Source of the DNA: an uncultured Anaerolineaceae bacterium | GTDB lineage: Bacteria; Chloroflexota; Anaerolineae; Anaerolineales; Anaerolineaceae | Reading direction: 5' to 3' | Assembly: GCA_937907495.1 (NCBI GenBank) | Contig: CALESS010000400.1 | Location: forward strand, 1 to 6,659 | Length of the DNA: 6,659 nt | Part shown: piece after piece, positions 1 to 6,511 of the stretch | Numbering within the stretch: position 1 is the first letter of the stretch | How the letters are laid out: every line of letters starts with the position of its first letter | The notes under the pieces: model-generated | The model's input: the letters and a program-made list of their open reading frames with translations, nothing else | Database searches by the model: none | What the model was told of the DNA's origin: nothing | Position numbers and translations under genes: made by a program

Positions 1-313
1 ATTGCATACCTTCCTCCAGGAACTGCACGCTCTCAGCGGGTTGCAGGCCATCATCTATACCTCCCCCGGCTTCTGGAGCAGTTATATCAACCCTGTTTCG
101 CCGGAATGGCCGGTGGAATATCCCCTCTGGATCGCTCATTATGGTACAGCAAAGCCCACCATTCCCTACCCCTGGCTTACCTACACCTTCTGGCAGCATA
201 CCGACCGCGCAGAAGTGATGGGCATTACCCGCTTTCCCGCCCGCCGGCCGCGGGTAGATCTGGATTGGTTTAATGGCAGTCCTGCCGAGCTGGATGCCTT
301 GCGGATTGGGTAA
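1..313 (+). CDS. GH25-family lysozyme (muramidase), C-terminal part, 5' end outside window
   Basis: About 103 residues read in frame from base 2 to a TAA stop at 311-313; the open frame runs off the left edge, so the gene is partial and its true start is not visible. The sequence carries hallmarks of the second half of the GH25 barrel: IIYTSPGFW, then PLWIAHYG, then YTFWQHTD, and a terminal VDLDWFNGS followed by a short helix. GH25 enzymes cleave the beta-1,4 bond between N-acetylmuramic acid and N-acetylglucosamine in peptidoglycan, normally outside the membrane. The catalytic acidic residues of the family lie in the upstream part and cannot be checked here. The protein ends right after the barrel, so no C-terminal wall-binding domain follows; any such domain or signal peptide would be N-terminal. 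It converges on the minus-strand propeller gene, with a hairpin between them. The family call is firm; the physiological role (wall turnover, attack on other cells, or a prophage remnant) is open. Confidence 0.85.
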   Translation, partial: LHTFLQELHALSGLQAIIYTSPGFWSSYINPVSPEWPVEYPLWIAHYGTAKPTIPYPWLTYTFWQHTDRAEVMGITRFPARRPRVDLDWFNGSPAELDALRIG

Positions 314-331
314 TTCGAATTGCTGAATGAG

Positions 332-361
332 AAACCGGATGGTGTTGGCCATCCGGTTTTT
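332..361. terminator. Rho-independent terminator hairpin shared by convergent genes
   Basis: A perfect 11-bp inverted repeat (332-342 AAACCGGATGG and 349-359 CCATCCGGTTT) encloses a 6-base loop, TGTTGG. On the plus strand it ends in five T residues (357-361), a good intrinsic terminator 18 bases after the GH25 stop. On the minus strand the hairpin lies 17 bases after the propeller-gene stop, but its T run is only three bases before a C, so termination in that direction would be weaker though still plausible. Confidence 0.85.
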
Positions 362-376
362 GAGGATTAATGAGCA

Positions 377-3154
377 TTAGTAGGCTTGCAAAGCCGCCAC
401 CAATTTTTGAATCGAGTACAGGTCTCCGCGCGCCCAGGGCCAGTCCAGCCACTTTGTCAGGGTCGCTTCGGTCTGCCCGACAACATAGGCATGCGCCAGG
501 AAGTGCGACCAGGCAGCATGGGGTGCCACGAACGAACTCTCAAACGACTCCCCATGCGTACCGGCCCGCGTGAGATACCACCATTGCAGCCCATTACCCG
601 ATTCCTTTGAAAGCAGATAGGTTTGGGCCGCACCCCCCAGTTGCTCCCGCAGGTACAGGCCTACTTCCGGCGTCATGCCAAAGAACACAGGCGCATAAAA
701 CCCGGTTGTCAGGTTCGGCGGGTCGGGGTACTGCGCCTCTGCCCGGGTGCGGAAGGCATCAAAATTCAAACCAGCCTGCATTCCGCTCAGGGCAGCCTGC
801 ACGCCATTGTTGTAATCCGTTGTGTAGCCAAAGTGAGCTGCCAGGCGGGCAAAGCCAATCGCCCCGGAAATATCGGAGTAATAGTTCATGCTGCCCTTGC
901 GTTGATTGAACAACGCAACCACTTCACTCCAGTGCGATTGGGCATATGACCAATCCCCCGTATTTTTGGACCATAACCACAAGCCATAAATTGTGGCCAG
1001 GTTTCTACCCGGCGGAGGCCAATTATTTAAGGAAGAGCGAAACGCCACTTCAAAAGTTTCCCTGGCAACCCCTTCCTTAAGCCATTGGTTGGTGCCCCAG
1101 GGGAGGTCCTGCAGGGTGGGGTAACGTGCCATTTCTCCAGCCATGTAATTGCGGGCTGCTAATTGCTGGTCTGCCGTCAGATAGGGATAGGCCAGCGCCA
1201 TGGTGTAGAGCAGTTCTCCGGGGTCAAACCAGTAGGCATTCCCCGTGGCAATGTGCGTGATCTCCGGCAGGCAGGGGTTGGGGCTGCACGGGTTGGTCGT
1301 ATTGTACGGCCAAATCTGCGAGCGGGTATAACCCCGGTGTAAGAACATCGGCATCAGGTGATTGTTGGTCTCTGTAATTGCCTGCACCTGGGCCTGGATC
1401 TGTTGCACCACCGCCGGGTTGGGGTTCGGATCGGGTGCAGTCATATCCAGTGTAATGTAATCCGCAAGCGGCCTCTGCATCACGGTCCCTTCCGGCTCGG
1501 CAGGCAGGGTTGGATTCTGCAAGGGATTGTTCCCCGACCAAATGATGGGTGCCGGGCAAGTGCTGCCCGAACGGTGAGAAAGCCCCCCCAATCCGGCTTC
1601 AATCACCCGCCAGTAGAGCATATTGTTGGCAATCACCAATCCCCCGCGTTGGTTGCCCTCGGTCACACGCGGCTGCGGGAAAGGATAGGCCGGCCCCCCG
1701 CTCATCGGGAAGAAGGGTAAATTGGTCCCCATACCGCATTGAGCGCCACACTCCGGCCAATCGTTGGAAACCGCACTGACATGGATGAGATCGCCATTGC
1801 TGGTGTTGATCCCGCCCAGTCTTTCCCAGTTATCCACATACAAAATATTCCCGGAAGCGCTCAACATGGAAGGCTCATCTGAGGTCATGCGGAATTCCGC
1901 CATCCCGGAGAGTGGCTCCGCCGCCGTCAGACCGGTGATGTTCAAGGTATTTAAATTGAGGAGTCCCAACTCTGCATCATATTTGGAGGAAACATGCGCA
2001 ATTCCGCCATCCGTCTGAATGCCATGCCGGGCGCGGTACGTCACATAAACGCCATTGGCAGTTACCACGGGAGTGTTGGGCGTGTCATTATTACCGTAGG
2101 TATATAAAATCGGCACGGTCCCCAGGGATTGCCCGTTACTGGTATTCAACACAAAAAAGGTCTGCTTCGATGGCTCCTGGTTCAGGTAATTGAGGATGCG
2201 GGTGCGCACACCTGCCCAATCGGCGGCCCAATCGGCCAATACCGGTTGAAAAGCCCCTCCGTTGTAGGTGCCATCCATCACCGCATCCCCTTCGTTTAGC
2301 AGGATGCTGAAGTTGTAATTGGGTTGAGAGCGGAAGATCACCTTATCGCCTACCACCACCGGGAAGCGATCCGCCAGGGAAAGGCCGTGAAGCTGCGTCC
2401 GCCACAATTCCAGGCCGTCACTCGCTCGCAGGCCGATGGCCTGGATGGCCTCATTGCCGATAAAAATCTTCTGCCCATCCGCACTCATGGCCGGTGAGGT
2501 TAAGATCGGCGCGCCGGCATCAAACTGCCAGAGAATGCTTCCCGAGGAGGTGTTCAGCATCGAAAGCACGCCATTGGAAGATGCCACCACCACCTGGCTG
2601 AGGTTGCTGCTTATGAGCGGCGCGGTGACACTCGGCCCGGTCAGGGTTTTCCAGATCTGGTTTCCACTGGAAGCCTGTAAGCCGTAAGTGTATCCATCAT
2701 GCGAACTAAAGATCACCACATTCCCGGCGATTCCCCCGCTATTCCGGATCGGGCCAGCCGTCTGGTACTGCCACAGCGGCGCACCGGTACTGGCATTGCG
2801 GGCGTAGATCATTCCGGTCATGGAACCGACAAACAACCGTCCACTGGCTACCACCGGCTGGGCGCGTGAAGCAATGGGAGCTTCGTACCACTTCCAGGTG
2901 TAACAAAATGGCCCATCCACCTGGGTAGGCGAAGCACTGATCCGCTGCGGGTTATATGCGTGTTGAATCCAATCCGCAGCATTGCTGGTCGCACCCAACA
3001 TCACCAGGGGCAGGTAAATGGTGGGACCGCTGGTACCGTTATTGCCCTCCTGGGGGCTTTGGCTGGCCTGGACCCCCAGCGGGGTGATCAGCAGGGCAGC
3101 AACCAGCAGCAAAGAAGTAATCCCCCAAAGTGCAGGCAGGGATTTTCTATTCAT
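377..3154 (-). CDS. Secreted PQQ-like beta-propeller protein with C-terminal alpha/alpha-toroid-like domain
   Basis: 925 residues. The N-terminus is a Sec signal peptide (hydrophobic core about 11-25, likely cleavage after Val-Gln-Ala at 30) with no lipobox cysteine, so the protein is predicted to be exported and not a lipoprotein. A Ser/Gly/Asn-rich linker contains TIYLPLVM (45-52). Residues about 95-460 hold PQQ/BamB-type propeller repeats of the form G-x-(I/V/L)-x-x-x-(D/N)-x-x-(S/T)-G-x-x-x-W, seen clearly near 112-131, 153-170, 193-211 and 235-252, and more degenerate near 333-345, 396-408 and 436-452. A segment at about 275-332 interrupts the repeats and contains a duplicated ADWA (307-314), encoded by a 12-base tandem repeat at 2215-2236. 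Residues about 560-925 are helix-rich with many aromatics and resemble an (alpha/alpha) toroid such as those of glycosidases and polysaccharide lyases; this is a fold impression, not a family match. Six cysteines (84, 469, 473, 533, 623, 628) could form disulfides. The start ATG has GGAG six bases upstream and overlaps the preceding stop. Catalytic function is unknown. Confidence 0.85.
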   Translation of the reverse strand: MNRKSLPALWGITSLLLVAALLITPLGVQASQSPQEGNNGTSGPTIYLPLVMLGATSNAADWIQHAYNPQRISASPTQVDGPFCYTWKWYEAPIASRAQPVVASGRLFVGSMTGMIYARNASTGAPLWQYQTAGPIRNSGGIAGNVVIFSSHDGYTYGLQASSGNQIWKTLTGPSVTAPLISSNLSQVVVASSNGVLSMLNTSSGSILWQFDAGAPILTSPAMSADGQKIFIGNEAIQAIGLRASDGLELWRTQLHGLSLADRFPVVVGDKVIFRSQPNYNFSILLNEGDAVMDGTYNGGAFQPVLADWAADWAGVRTRILNYLNQEPSKQTFFVLNTSNGQSLGTVPILYTYGNNDTPNTPVVTANGVYVTYRARHGIQTDGGIAHVSSKYDAELGLLNLNTLNITGLTAAEPLSGMAEFRMTSDEPSMLSASGNILYVDNWERLGGINTSNGDLIHVSAVSNDWPECGAQCGMGTNLPFFPMSGGPAYPFPQPRVTEGNQRGGLVIANNMLYWRVIEAGLGGLSHRSGSTCPAPIIWSGNNPLQNPTLPAEPEGTVMQRPLADYITLDMTAPDPNPNPAVVQQIQAQVQAITETNNHLMPMFLHRGYTRSQIWPYNTTNPCSPNPCLPEITHIATGNAYWFDPGELLYTMALAYPYLTADQQLAARNYMAGEMARYPTLQDLPWGTNQWLKEGVARETFEVAFRSSLNNWPPPGRNLATIYGLWLWSKNTGDWSYAQSHWSEVVALFNQRKGSMNYYSDISGAIGFARLAAHFGYTTDYNNGVQAALSGMQAGLNFDAFRTRAEAQYPDPPNLTTGFYAPVFFGMTPEVGLYLREQLGGAAQTYLLSKESGNGLQWWYLTRAGTHGESFESSFVAPHAAWSHFLAHAYVVGQTEATLTKWLDWPWARGDLYSIQKLVAALQAY

Positions 3155-4620
3155 TACTCACTCCATTTCACAGTAAGAACCGGGCGGCCTGCAGCATTCC
3201 AATCCCCCGTGTTGGAGCTTACAAAGTACTTCCCGCTGTGCATCCAGTTATCGCTGGAGTACAGGACAAGATTCAGGCTCTGCCCGCCAGCGTAGGCGCT
3301 CGCCACAGCCGAGGTCACATCCCACTCCTTGGCTACGCCGGGAAAGCCGGTGTTGGCTGGCGGCGGGCTGACCCAAGTCTGGGTGATATAGGTATTAATA
3401 TAAGGCGCATTATTCCAGGTGATGGTCTGTTCATTCCAGGGTTCGTTCACTGTGTAGGCATGGATGAGCGAAGCCGGTTCGGCCCCGGCAGAACCTGCAT
3501 TGCCAAACAAGTACAGGGTCAGGGTTGCCGAGAGAATGCGCTTGCCTGCTGGAACCTGGTTGAGGGGGAACGAGAAGTAAACCTTTGAGAAACACGGCCA
3601 ATCGGCGATGTTGCCCTGGTTCTGGATGTTAAAATCACCCAACAGGGGATTGTAGAAGGACTCGTTCGTATCACCCCAGGTACTCCAGAAATTCGTTCCA
3701 CTGCCGCAAATCGTATAGCCGCCTACCGAAGCGTCTGAGACCACATTCCCGTTTAGCCCCTGGCGAATCAGTGTGGTTCCCGTAGGCGTTCCAGCCACCG
3801 TGCCAGGTGCCGGAATGCCAAATACCAGCTTGCCCCAGGTCATCGGCCTGGCATAATCCACATTTTTCGGCCAAACTTTGGGGGCGATGGCGGTGCCATT
3901 GGCATCATCGCGGTCATAATTAATGGCCGCGATCCCCCAGGTGGTCCCTTGCGCCGGGCGGGAGGTTAACCCGAGGCTGGAAAAGGGGATGCGGATGATC
4001 ACCGTCCACCCCTGATCGTCTCCATTATCGTTCCACGAGCCACCGGTGTACGAAGAATACATGGAGAAGGGGAGGTTTACTGGCTGCCAGGAAGTGCCAT
4101 TTCCCTGGTAGGCAAAGCGATTGATCTCCCACTCCGGGTTCCAATTGGGCATTGGATCAAACTGCACCAGGAACTGGTAGGAGCGGTTCGAGGGAACGCT
4201 GCCTATGTTGCCATCCAGGTTGAGGTAGATGGCTGCGGAATCCCAGCGGGTGGGTTCATCGGTTGGTTCGGTATCATCGAACCAGCAGCGCCGGTCGAAC
4301 ACTTGCAACCGCACAAACAGCTCCTCATTGTTGTAACCCATTCGCACATCGGAGTAATTCTCTGTCAGGCGGGCCTGGCCAAACCAAAAAACAGAGAGTT
4401 CCCCGGTGTGTTCATCCATCACTCCAGGAGCCACATTGAGATAAGGAATTGCAACCGAAGGTGCTGCGGGTAAAGTTTGCCCGCTGTTCAGCGTGACGGG
4501 CAGATAAATCGTCCAGGGAGCGGACGATGGGAGGGTGGCAGCATCCGCCCCCCGCGGACTGATAGCCAACAACACGATAACCCCTAAGAGGACAAACCGT
4601 TTCAGTAATAAAACCATCAT
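3154..4620 (-). CDS. Secreted protein with CBM9/DOMON-like and DNRLRE (CBM96-like) domains
   Basis: 488 residues from the chosen ATG at 4620. Residues 1-27 are a clear signal peptide: MMVLLLKR, a hydrophobic core, then a likely cleavage after Ala-Asp-Ala. The frame is open upstream to a TTG at 4797, but those 59 extra residues would bury the signal peptide and have no good ribosome binding site, so I reject them. Soon after the cleavage site comes WTIYLPVTL (36-44), shared in form with the next gene's product. Residues about 66-268 resemble the CBM9-type/DOMON-like sugar-binding sandwich: an early LFVRLQVFD strand, AAIYLNLDGN, then WTVIIRIPFSSLGL and WGIAAINYDRDD. Residues about 282-488 match DNRLRE domains: ATLTLYLFG, then NEPWNEQTITWNNAP, then EWDVTSAV, and a final RPVLTVKW strand. 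Both domain types are usually binding modules; no catalytic domain is visible. The stop overlaps the propeller gene start, so the two are almost certainly one operon. The likely role is extracellular glycan binding, possibly as partner of the propeller/toroid protein. Target sugar unknown. Confidence 0.85.
   Translation of the reverse strand: MMVLLLKRFVLLGVIVLLAISPRGADAATLPSSAPWTIYLPVTLNSGQTLPAAPSVAIPYLNVAPGVMDEHTGELSVFWFGQARLTENYSDVRMGYNNEELFVRLQVFDRRCWFDDTEPTDEPTRWDSAAIYLNLDGNIGSVPSNRSYQFLVQFDPMPNWNPEWEINRFAYQGNGTSWQPVNLPFSMYSSYTGGSWNDNGDDQGWTVIIRIPFSSLGLTSRPAQGTTWGIAAINYDRDDANGTAIAPKVWPKNVDYARPMTWGKLVFGIPAPGTVAGTPTGTTLIRQGLNGNVVSDASVGGYTICGSGTNFWSTWGDTNESFYNPLLGDFNIQNQGNIADWPCFSKVYFSFPLNQVPAGKRILSATLTLYLFGNAGSAGAEPASLIHAYTVNEPWNEQTITWNNAPYINTYITQTWVSPPPANTGFPGVAKEWDVTSAVASAYAGGQSLNLVLYSSDNWMHSGKYFVSSNTGDWNAAGRPVLTVKWSE
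3161..3164 (-). promoter_or_regulatory. Ribosome binding site and TAATG coupling of the propeller gene
   Basis: Read on the minus strand, GGAG stands six bases before the ATG at 3154-3152, inside the last codons of the upstream DNRLRE gene. The upstream TAA stop (3156-3154) shares its last A with the ATG, giving TAATG. This supports the chosen start and suggests stop-start translational coupling, so the two secreted proteins are probably made in linked amounts. Confidence 0.7.
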
Positions 4621-4621
4621 A

Positions 4622-4630
4622 TCCTTTCCT
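4622..4630 (-). promoter_or_regulatory. Ribosome binding site that sets the DNRLRE gene start
   Basis: On the minus strand the sequence reads AGGAAAGGAT followed directly by ATGATG. AGGA lies six bases before the first ATG (4620-4618), and AAAGGA lies four bases before the second (4617-4615). Together with the signal peptide that begins here, this favours a start at 4620 or 4617 over the TTG at 4797. The choice between the two adjacent ATG codons is not resolved and changes the protein by one residue. Confidence 0.7.
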
Positions 4631-4772
4631 GATAGATGGAGGGCAATCCGGGCTGGCATGAGGTGTACGATGAAGTGAAAGCCCTGCAAGAAATTAGACT
4701 CTGTAATTTTTCTGGCACAAATACTTCCAGGCGCATATTGGTTCATCCCCCATATGCTTACTTTTTCCTGGC

Positions 4773-4802
4773 AATATAATTGTGCTATTGGGAACAATCC
4801 AA
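4773..4802 (-). promoter_or_regulatory. Possible sigma-70-type promoter for the secreted-protein operon
   Basis: On the minus strand TTGGAT (4802-4797) and TATATT (4778-4773) are separated by 18 bases. The -10 box is good and the -35 box matches only its first three bases. A second A/T box, TATAAAAT (4829-4822), lies further upstream without a clear -35 partner. The AT-rich setting and the gap after the kinase gene make a promoter somewhere here likely, but the exact boxes are a guess. Confidence 0.25.
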
Positions 4803-4903
4803 TCCGGCATAAATATAGCTGATTTTATAGAATTTGTGGTTAAGGTGGAATTAAATCTTAATGTCAATCTTGTAAACCGAATCTTAAGGTTTCCTTACAG
4901 GAA

Positions 4904-4929
4904 CGCCAGGATTTTTTACAATCCTGGCG
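4904..4929 (-). terminator. Hairpin downstream of the kinase gene, possible transcription terminator
   Basis: A perfect 10-bp inverted repeat (4904-4913 and 4920-4929, core CGCCAGGAT/ATCCTGGCG) encloses a 6-base loop and begins 31 bases after the kinase stop codon. The minus strand after the stem reads GTTCCTGTAAGG, so there is no T run and it is not a classical intrinsic terminator. It could mark the 3' end of the polysaccharide operon by stabilising the transcript, or attenuate read-through into the secreted-protein operon. Confidence 0.45.
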
Positions 4930-4960
4930 CTTTGTCTCTGGTTAAAACATGCAGCAAGGC

Positions 4961-6511
4961 CTACTTTTTCGCGTGTCTGCCTTTTTCCGATTGATAATAA
5001 CTTCCATAATAATGCGGCTGGCTGGAGACTCCGTTCGCCACCACCCCCAGCACGCGCGCTCTGGCACGTTTCAGTTGATCCCGCGCCATCTGTATCGAGC
5101 GGCGGGAGGTATGGTCCGCCCGCACGACCAGCAGAATACCATCCACCTTTTCAGAAAGAACCGAGGCATCTGGCACAATCAACGGCGGGCAATCAATGAC
5201 AATAACATCAAATTCCTTTTTCAATTCCGTCAACAAATTTTCCATCCGCCTGGAGGCCAATAATTCCACCGGGTTGGGCGGATAGCTGCCCGCAGCAATG
5301 AAGTAGACCCGTTTTTCGTCCACTTCGACCATAACGTCTTGAATTTCGCGGTTCTCACTGAAAAGTTCGGATAACCCATGCTCGTTGGGCAGGTTTAAAA
5401 TCGTGTGAATCTTGGGATGGCGTAGGTCAGCATCAATCAGCACAACCTTTTTATTTCCAGCCGCCATGGTGTATGCCAGGTAAGTTGCCACGGTGGATTT
5501 TCCATCCCCTGGCCCCGGGCTGGAAACAAGAATGGTTTTCAGGGGTTCATCCACTCCCAAAAAGTTGAGGTTCACCCGCAGCATGTGGAAAGCATCCGCG
5601 ATCATGGAATCCGGATTCTTCCGCAAGAAGTCCAGGTTTTGCTCTTTCGGCATCTGGCTGATGGTCCCAATAATCGGTGCCTGCATCACTTCGGAGATTC
5701 CATTTACATCCTTGATTGAATCATCCAGGTATTCGATTAAATAAGAAGCCGCTACGCCCAGCAACAGGCCCCCCAGGATACTGGCAGCCACAATCAACGG
5801 GATTTTCGGCCCAACCGGGTAGACCGGTGTGAGGGCTTTTTCAAACACGCTGATGCTGTTCACCGCAGAGCGGGAAGTGGTGTTTAGGAGGTCTGCATAG
5901 GTGGTCTGGTAGGTTGCCAGCTTATTTTCCAGTGCGGTCAGGTCGGCCTGGGCCTGGGTAATCTCCCCGGCGCTGGTCATGTTCACCAGGGCTTCCTGCT
6001 TCAATGCGATTTCTTCCTGGGTTTGCTCAATCCGATTTCTCAGGTCATCAATTTGTTTTTGGAGGAAGATCTTGGTCTGGGCGGCTTGCGATTCTTCGCT
6101 GTGGGTGGGGCTGATGATGATAATTTGATTTGCCCGTTCATTTGCCACCCGGGCTGCCATTTCGGGGTTGGTATCGGTAACCTTGATTTCGATAAAAGGG
6201 CCGCTCGTCAGCGCAGAAACTTCATAATCTGGCAGTTCGTTGAGATCCAATATTTGCTTGGCAGCATTGCGCACCGTATCCTGATAACCAATATAGGCAT
6301 AGGTTTGGGTTAGTTGGTAAACGATTCCATACTGGTACACATCCGGGTTTGGATCGGAGATCGTGCTGCTCACCATTAACATCGTCCGGGCAGTATAGAC
6401 CTTCGGCAGCGTTCGAACAATCAAGTAGGATGTAACCCCGGCGATGATGCAGGCCAGGCCGATCATCCACCACCACTTCAAAACTGGCTTAATAAACAAA
6501 CTTAACTTCAT
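4961..6511 (-). CDS. Polysaccharide co-polymerase fused to BY-type tyrosine autokinase (Wzz + CpsD/CapB)
   Basis: 516 residues ending at TAG (4963-4961). The N-terminal half is a Wzz-type chain-length determinant: membrane helix at about 13-33, an extracytoplasmic part with a predicted coiled coil at about 138-205, a proline-containing stretch PVYPVGPKIP (229-238), and a second helix at about 238-259. The C-terminal half is a cytoplasmic BY-kinase with DAFHMLRVNL (306-315, equivalent of the usual EAYRxLRTN motif), Walker A SPGPGDGKST (331-340, Asp where Glu is usual), Walker A' VVLIDADLR (356-364), Walker B VIVIDCPP (436-443) and a C-terminal tyrosine cluster YYGSYY (501-506), the probable autophosphorylation site. 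Such proteins control length and export of capsular or exopolysaccharide through the Wzy pathway by cycles of phosphorylation and oligomerisation. The two halves form one polypeptide, as in Wzc, whereas many Firmicutes split them. The start ATG overlaps the upstream glycosyltransferase stop (ATGA), and AAGGGA lies about 10 bases before it. No specific symbol is assigned because the locus type is unknown. Confidence 0.93.
   Translation of the reverse strand: MKLSLFIKPVLKWWWMIGLACIIAGVTSYLIVRTLPKVYTARTMLMVSSTISDPNPDVYQYGIVYQLTQTYAYIGYQDTVRNAAKQILDLNELPDYEVSALTSGPFIEIKVTDTNPEMAARVANERANQIIIISPTHSEESQAAQTKIFLQKQIDDLRNRIEQTQEEIALKQEALVNMTSAGEITQAQADLTALENKLATYQTTYADLLNTTSRSAVNSISVFEKALTPVYPVGPKIPLIVAASILGGLLLGVAASYLIEYLDDSIKDVNGISEVMQAPIIGTISQMPKEQNLDFLRKNPDSMIADAFHMLRVNLNFLGVDEPLKTILVSSPGPGDGKSTVATYLAYTMAAGNKKVVLIDADLRHPKIHTILNLPNEHGLSELFSENREIQDVMVEVDEKRVYFIAAGSYPPNPVELLASRRMENLLTELKKEFDVIVIDCPPLIVPDASVLSEKVDGILLVVRADHTSRRSIQMARDQLKRARARVLGVVANGVSSQPHYYGSYYQSEKGRHAKK

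Larger units (their letters stand above)
4621..4960. other. AT-rich intergenic region between kinase gene and secreted-protein operon
   Basis: 340 bases without a convincing gene. The stretch from about 4770 to 4900 is clearly richer in A and T than the flanking coding DNA, as expected of a promoter region. It holds a hairpin near the kinase end (4904-4929), a short palindrome TTCCT-TAC-AGGAA at 4891-4903, promoter-like hexamers on the minus strand, and a 6-bp inverted repeat GCATAT/ATATGC (4733-4738 and 4752-4757). If transcription starts near the TATATT box, the secreted-protein operon would have a 5' leader of about 145 bases. I do not recognise a known riboswitch in it. Open frames crossing this region have no ribosome binding site or protein resemblance and are judged random. 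Confidence 0.6.

Noticed and set aside
1224..1559. 111-codon minus-strand open frame inside the propeller/toroid gene.
   Set aside because: It overlaps a well-supported 925-residue gene in another frame, and its composition (Gly/Pro/Ala/Arg-rich) is typical of a shadow frame.
377..3154. PQQ-dependent alcohol dehydrogenase (quinoprotein) identity for the propeller protein.
   Set aside because: The repeats are of PQQ/BamB type, but I saw no vicinal-cysteine or cofactor-binding signature and the C-terminal half is helical; a structural or binding propeller fits better.
3130..3588. 152-codon plus-strand open frame antisense to the DNRLRE gene and its junction.
   Set aside because: No signal, domain or ribosome binding site was recognised, and it lies opposite a well-supported coding region on the minus strand.
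4621..4797. N-terminal extension of the DNRLRE protein starting from TTG at 4797.
   Set aside because: It would place 59 unremarkable residues before a clear signal peptide. A good ribosome binding site and ATGATG occur at 4630-4615 instead.
4621..4800. Possible cyclic-di-GMP (GEMM) or other known riboswitch in the leader of the secreted-protein operon.
   Set aside because: I could not find the conserved core motifs of the riboswitch classes I know; only short inverted repeats are present.
4782..4994. 70-codon plus-strand open frame spanning the intergenic region into the kinase gene.
   Set aside because: It has no recognisable protein features, runs antisense into the kinase C-terminus and crosses the hairpin at 4904-4929; judged chance in AT-rich DNA.
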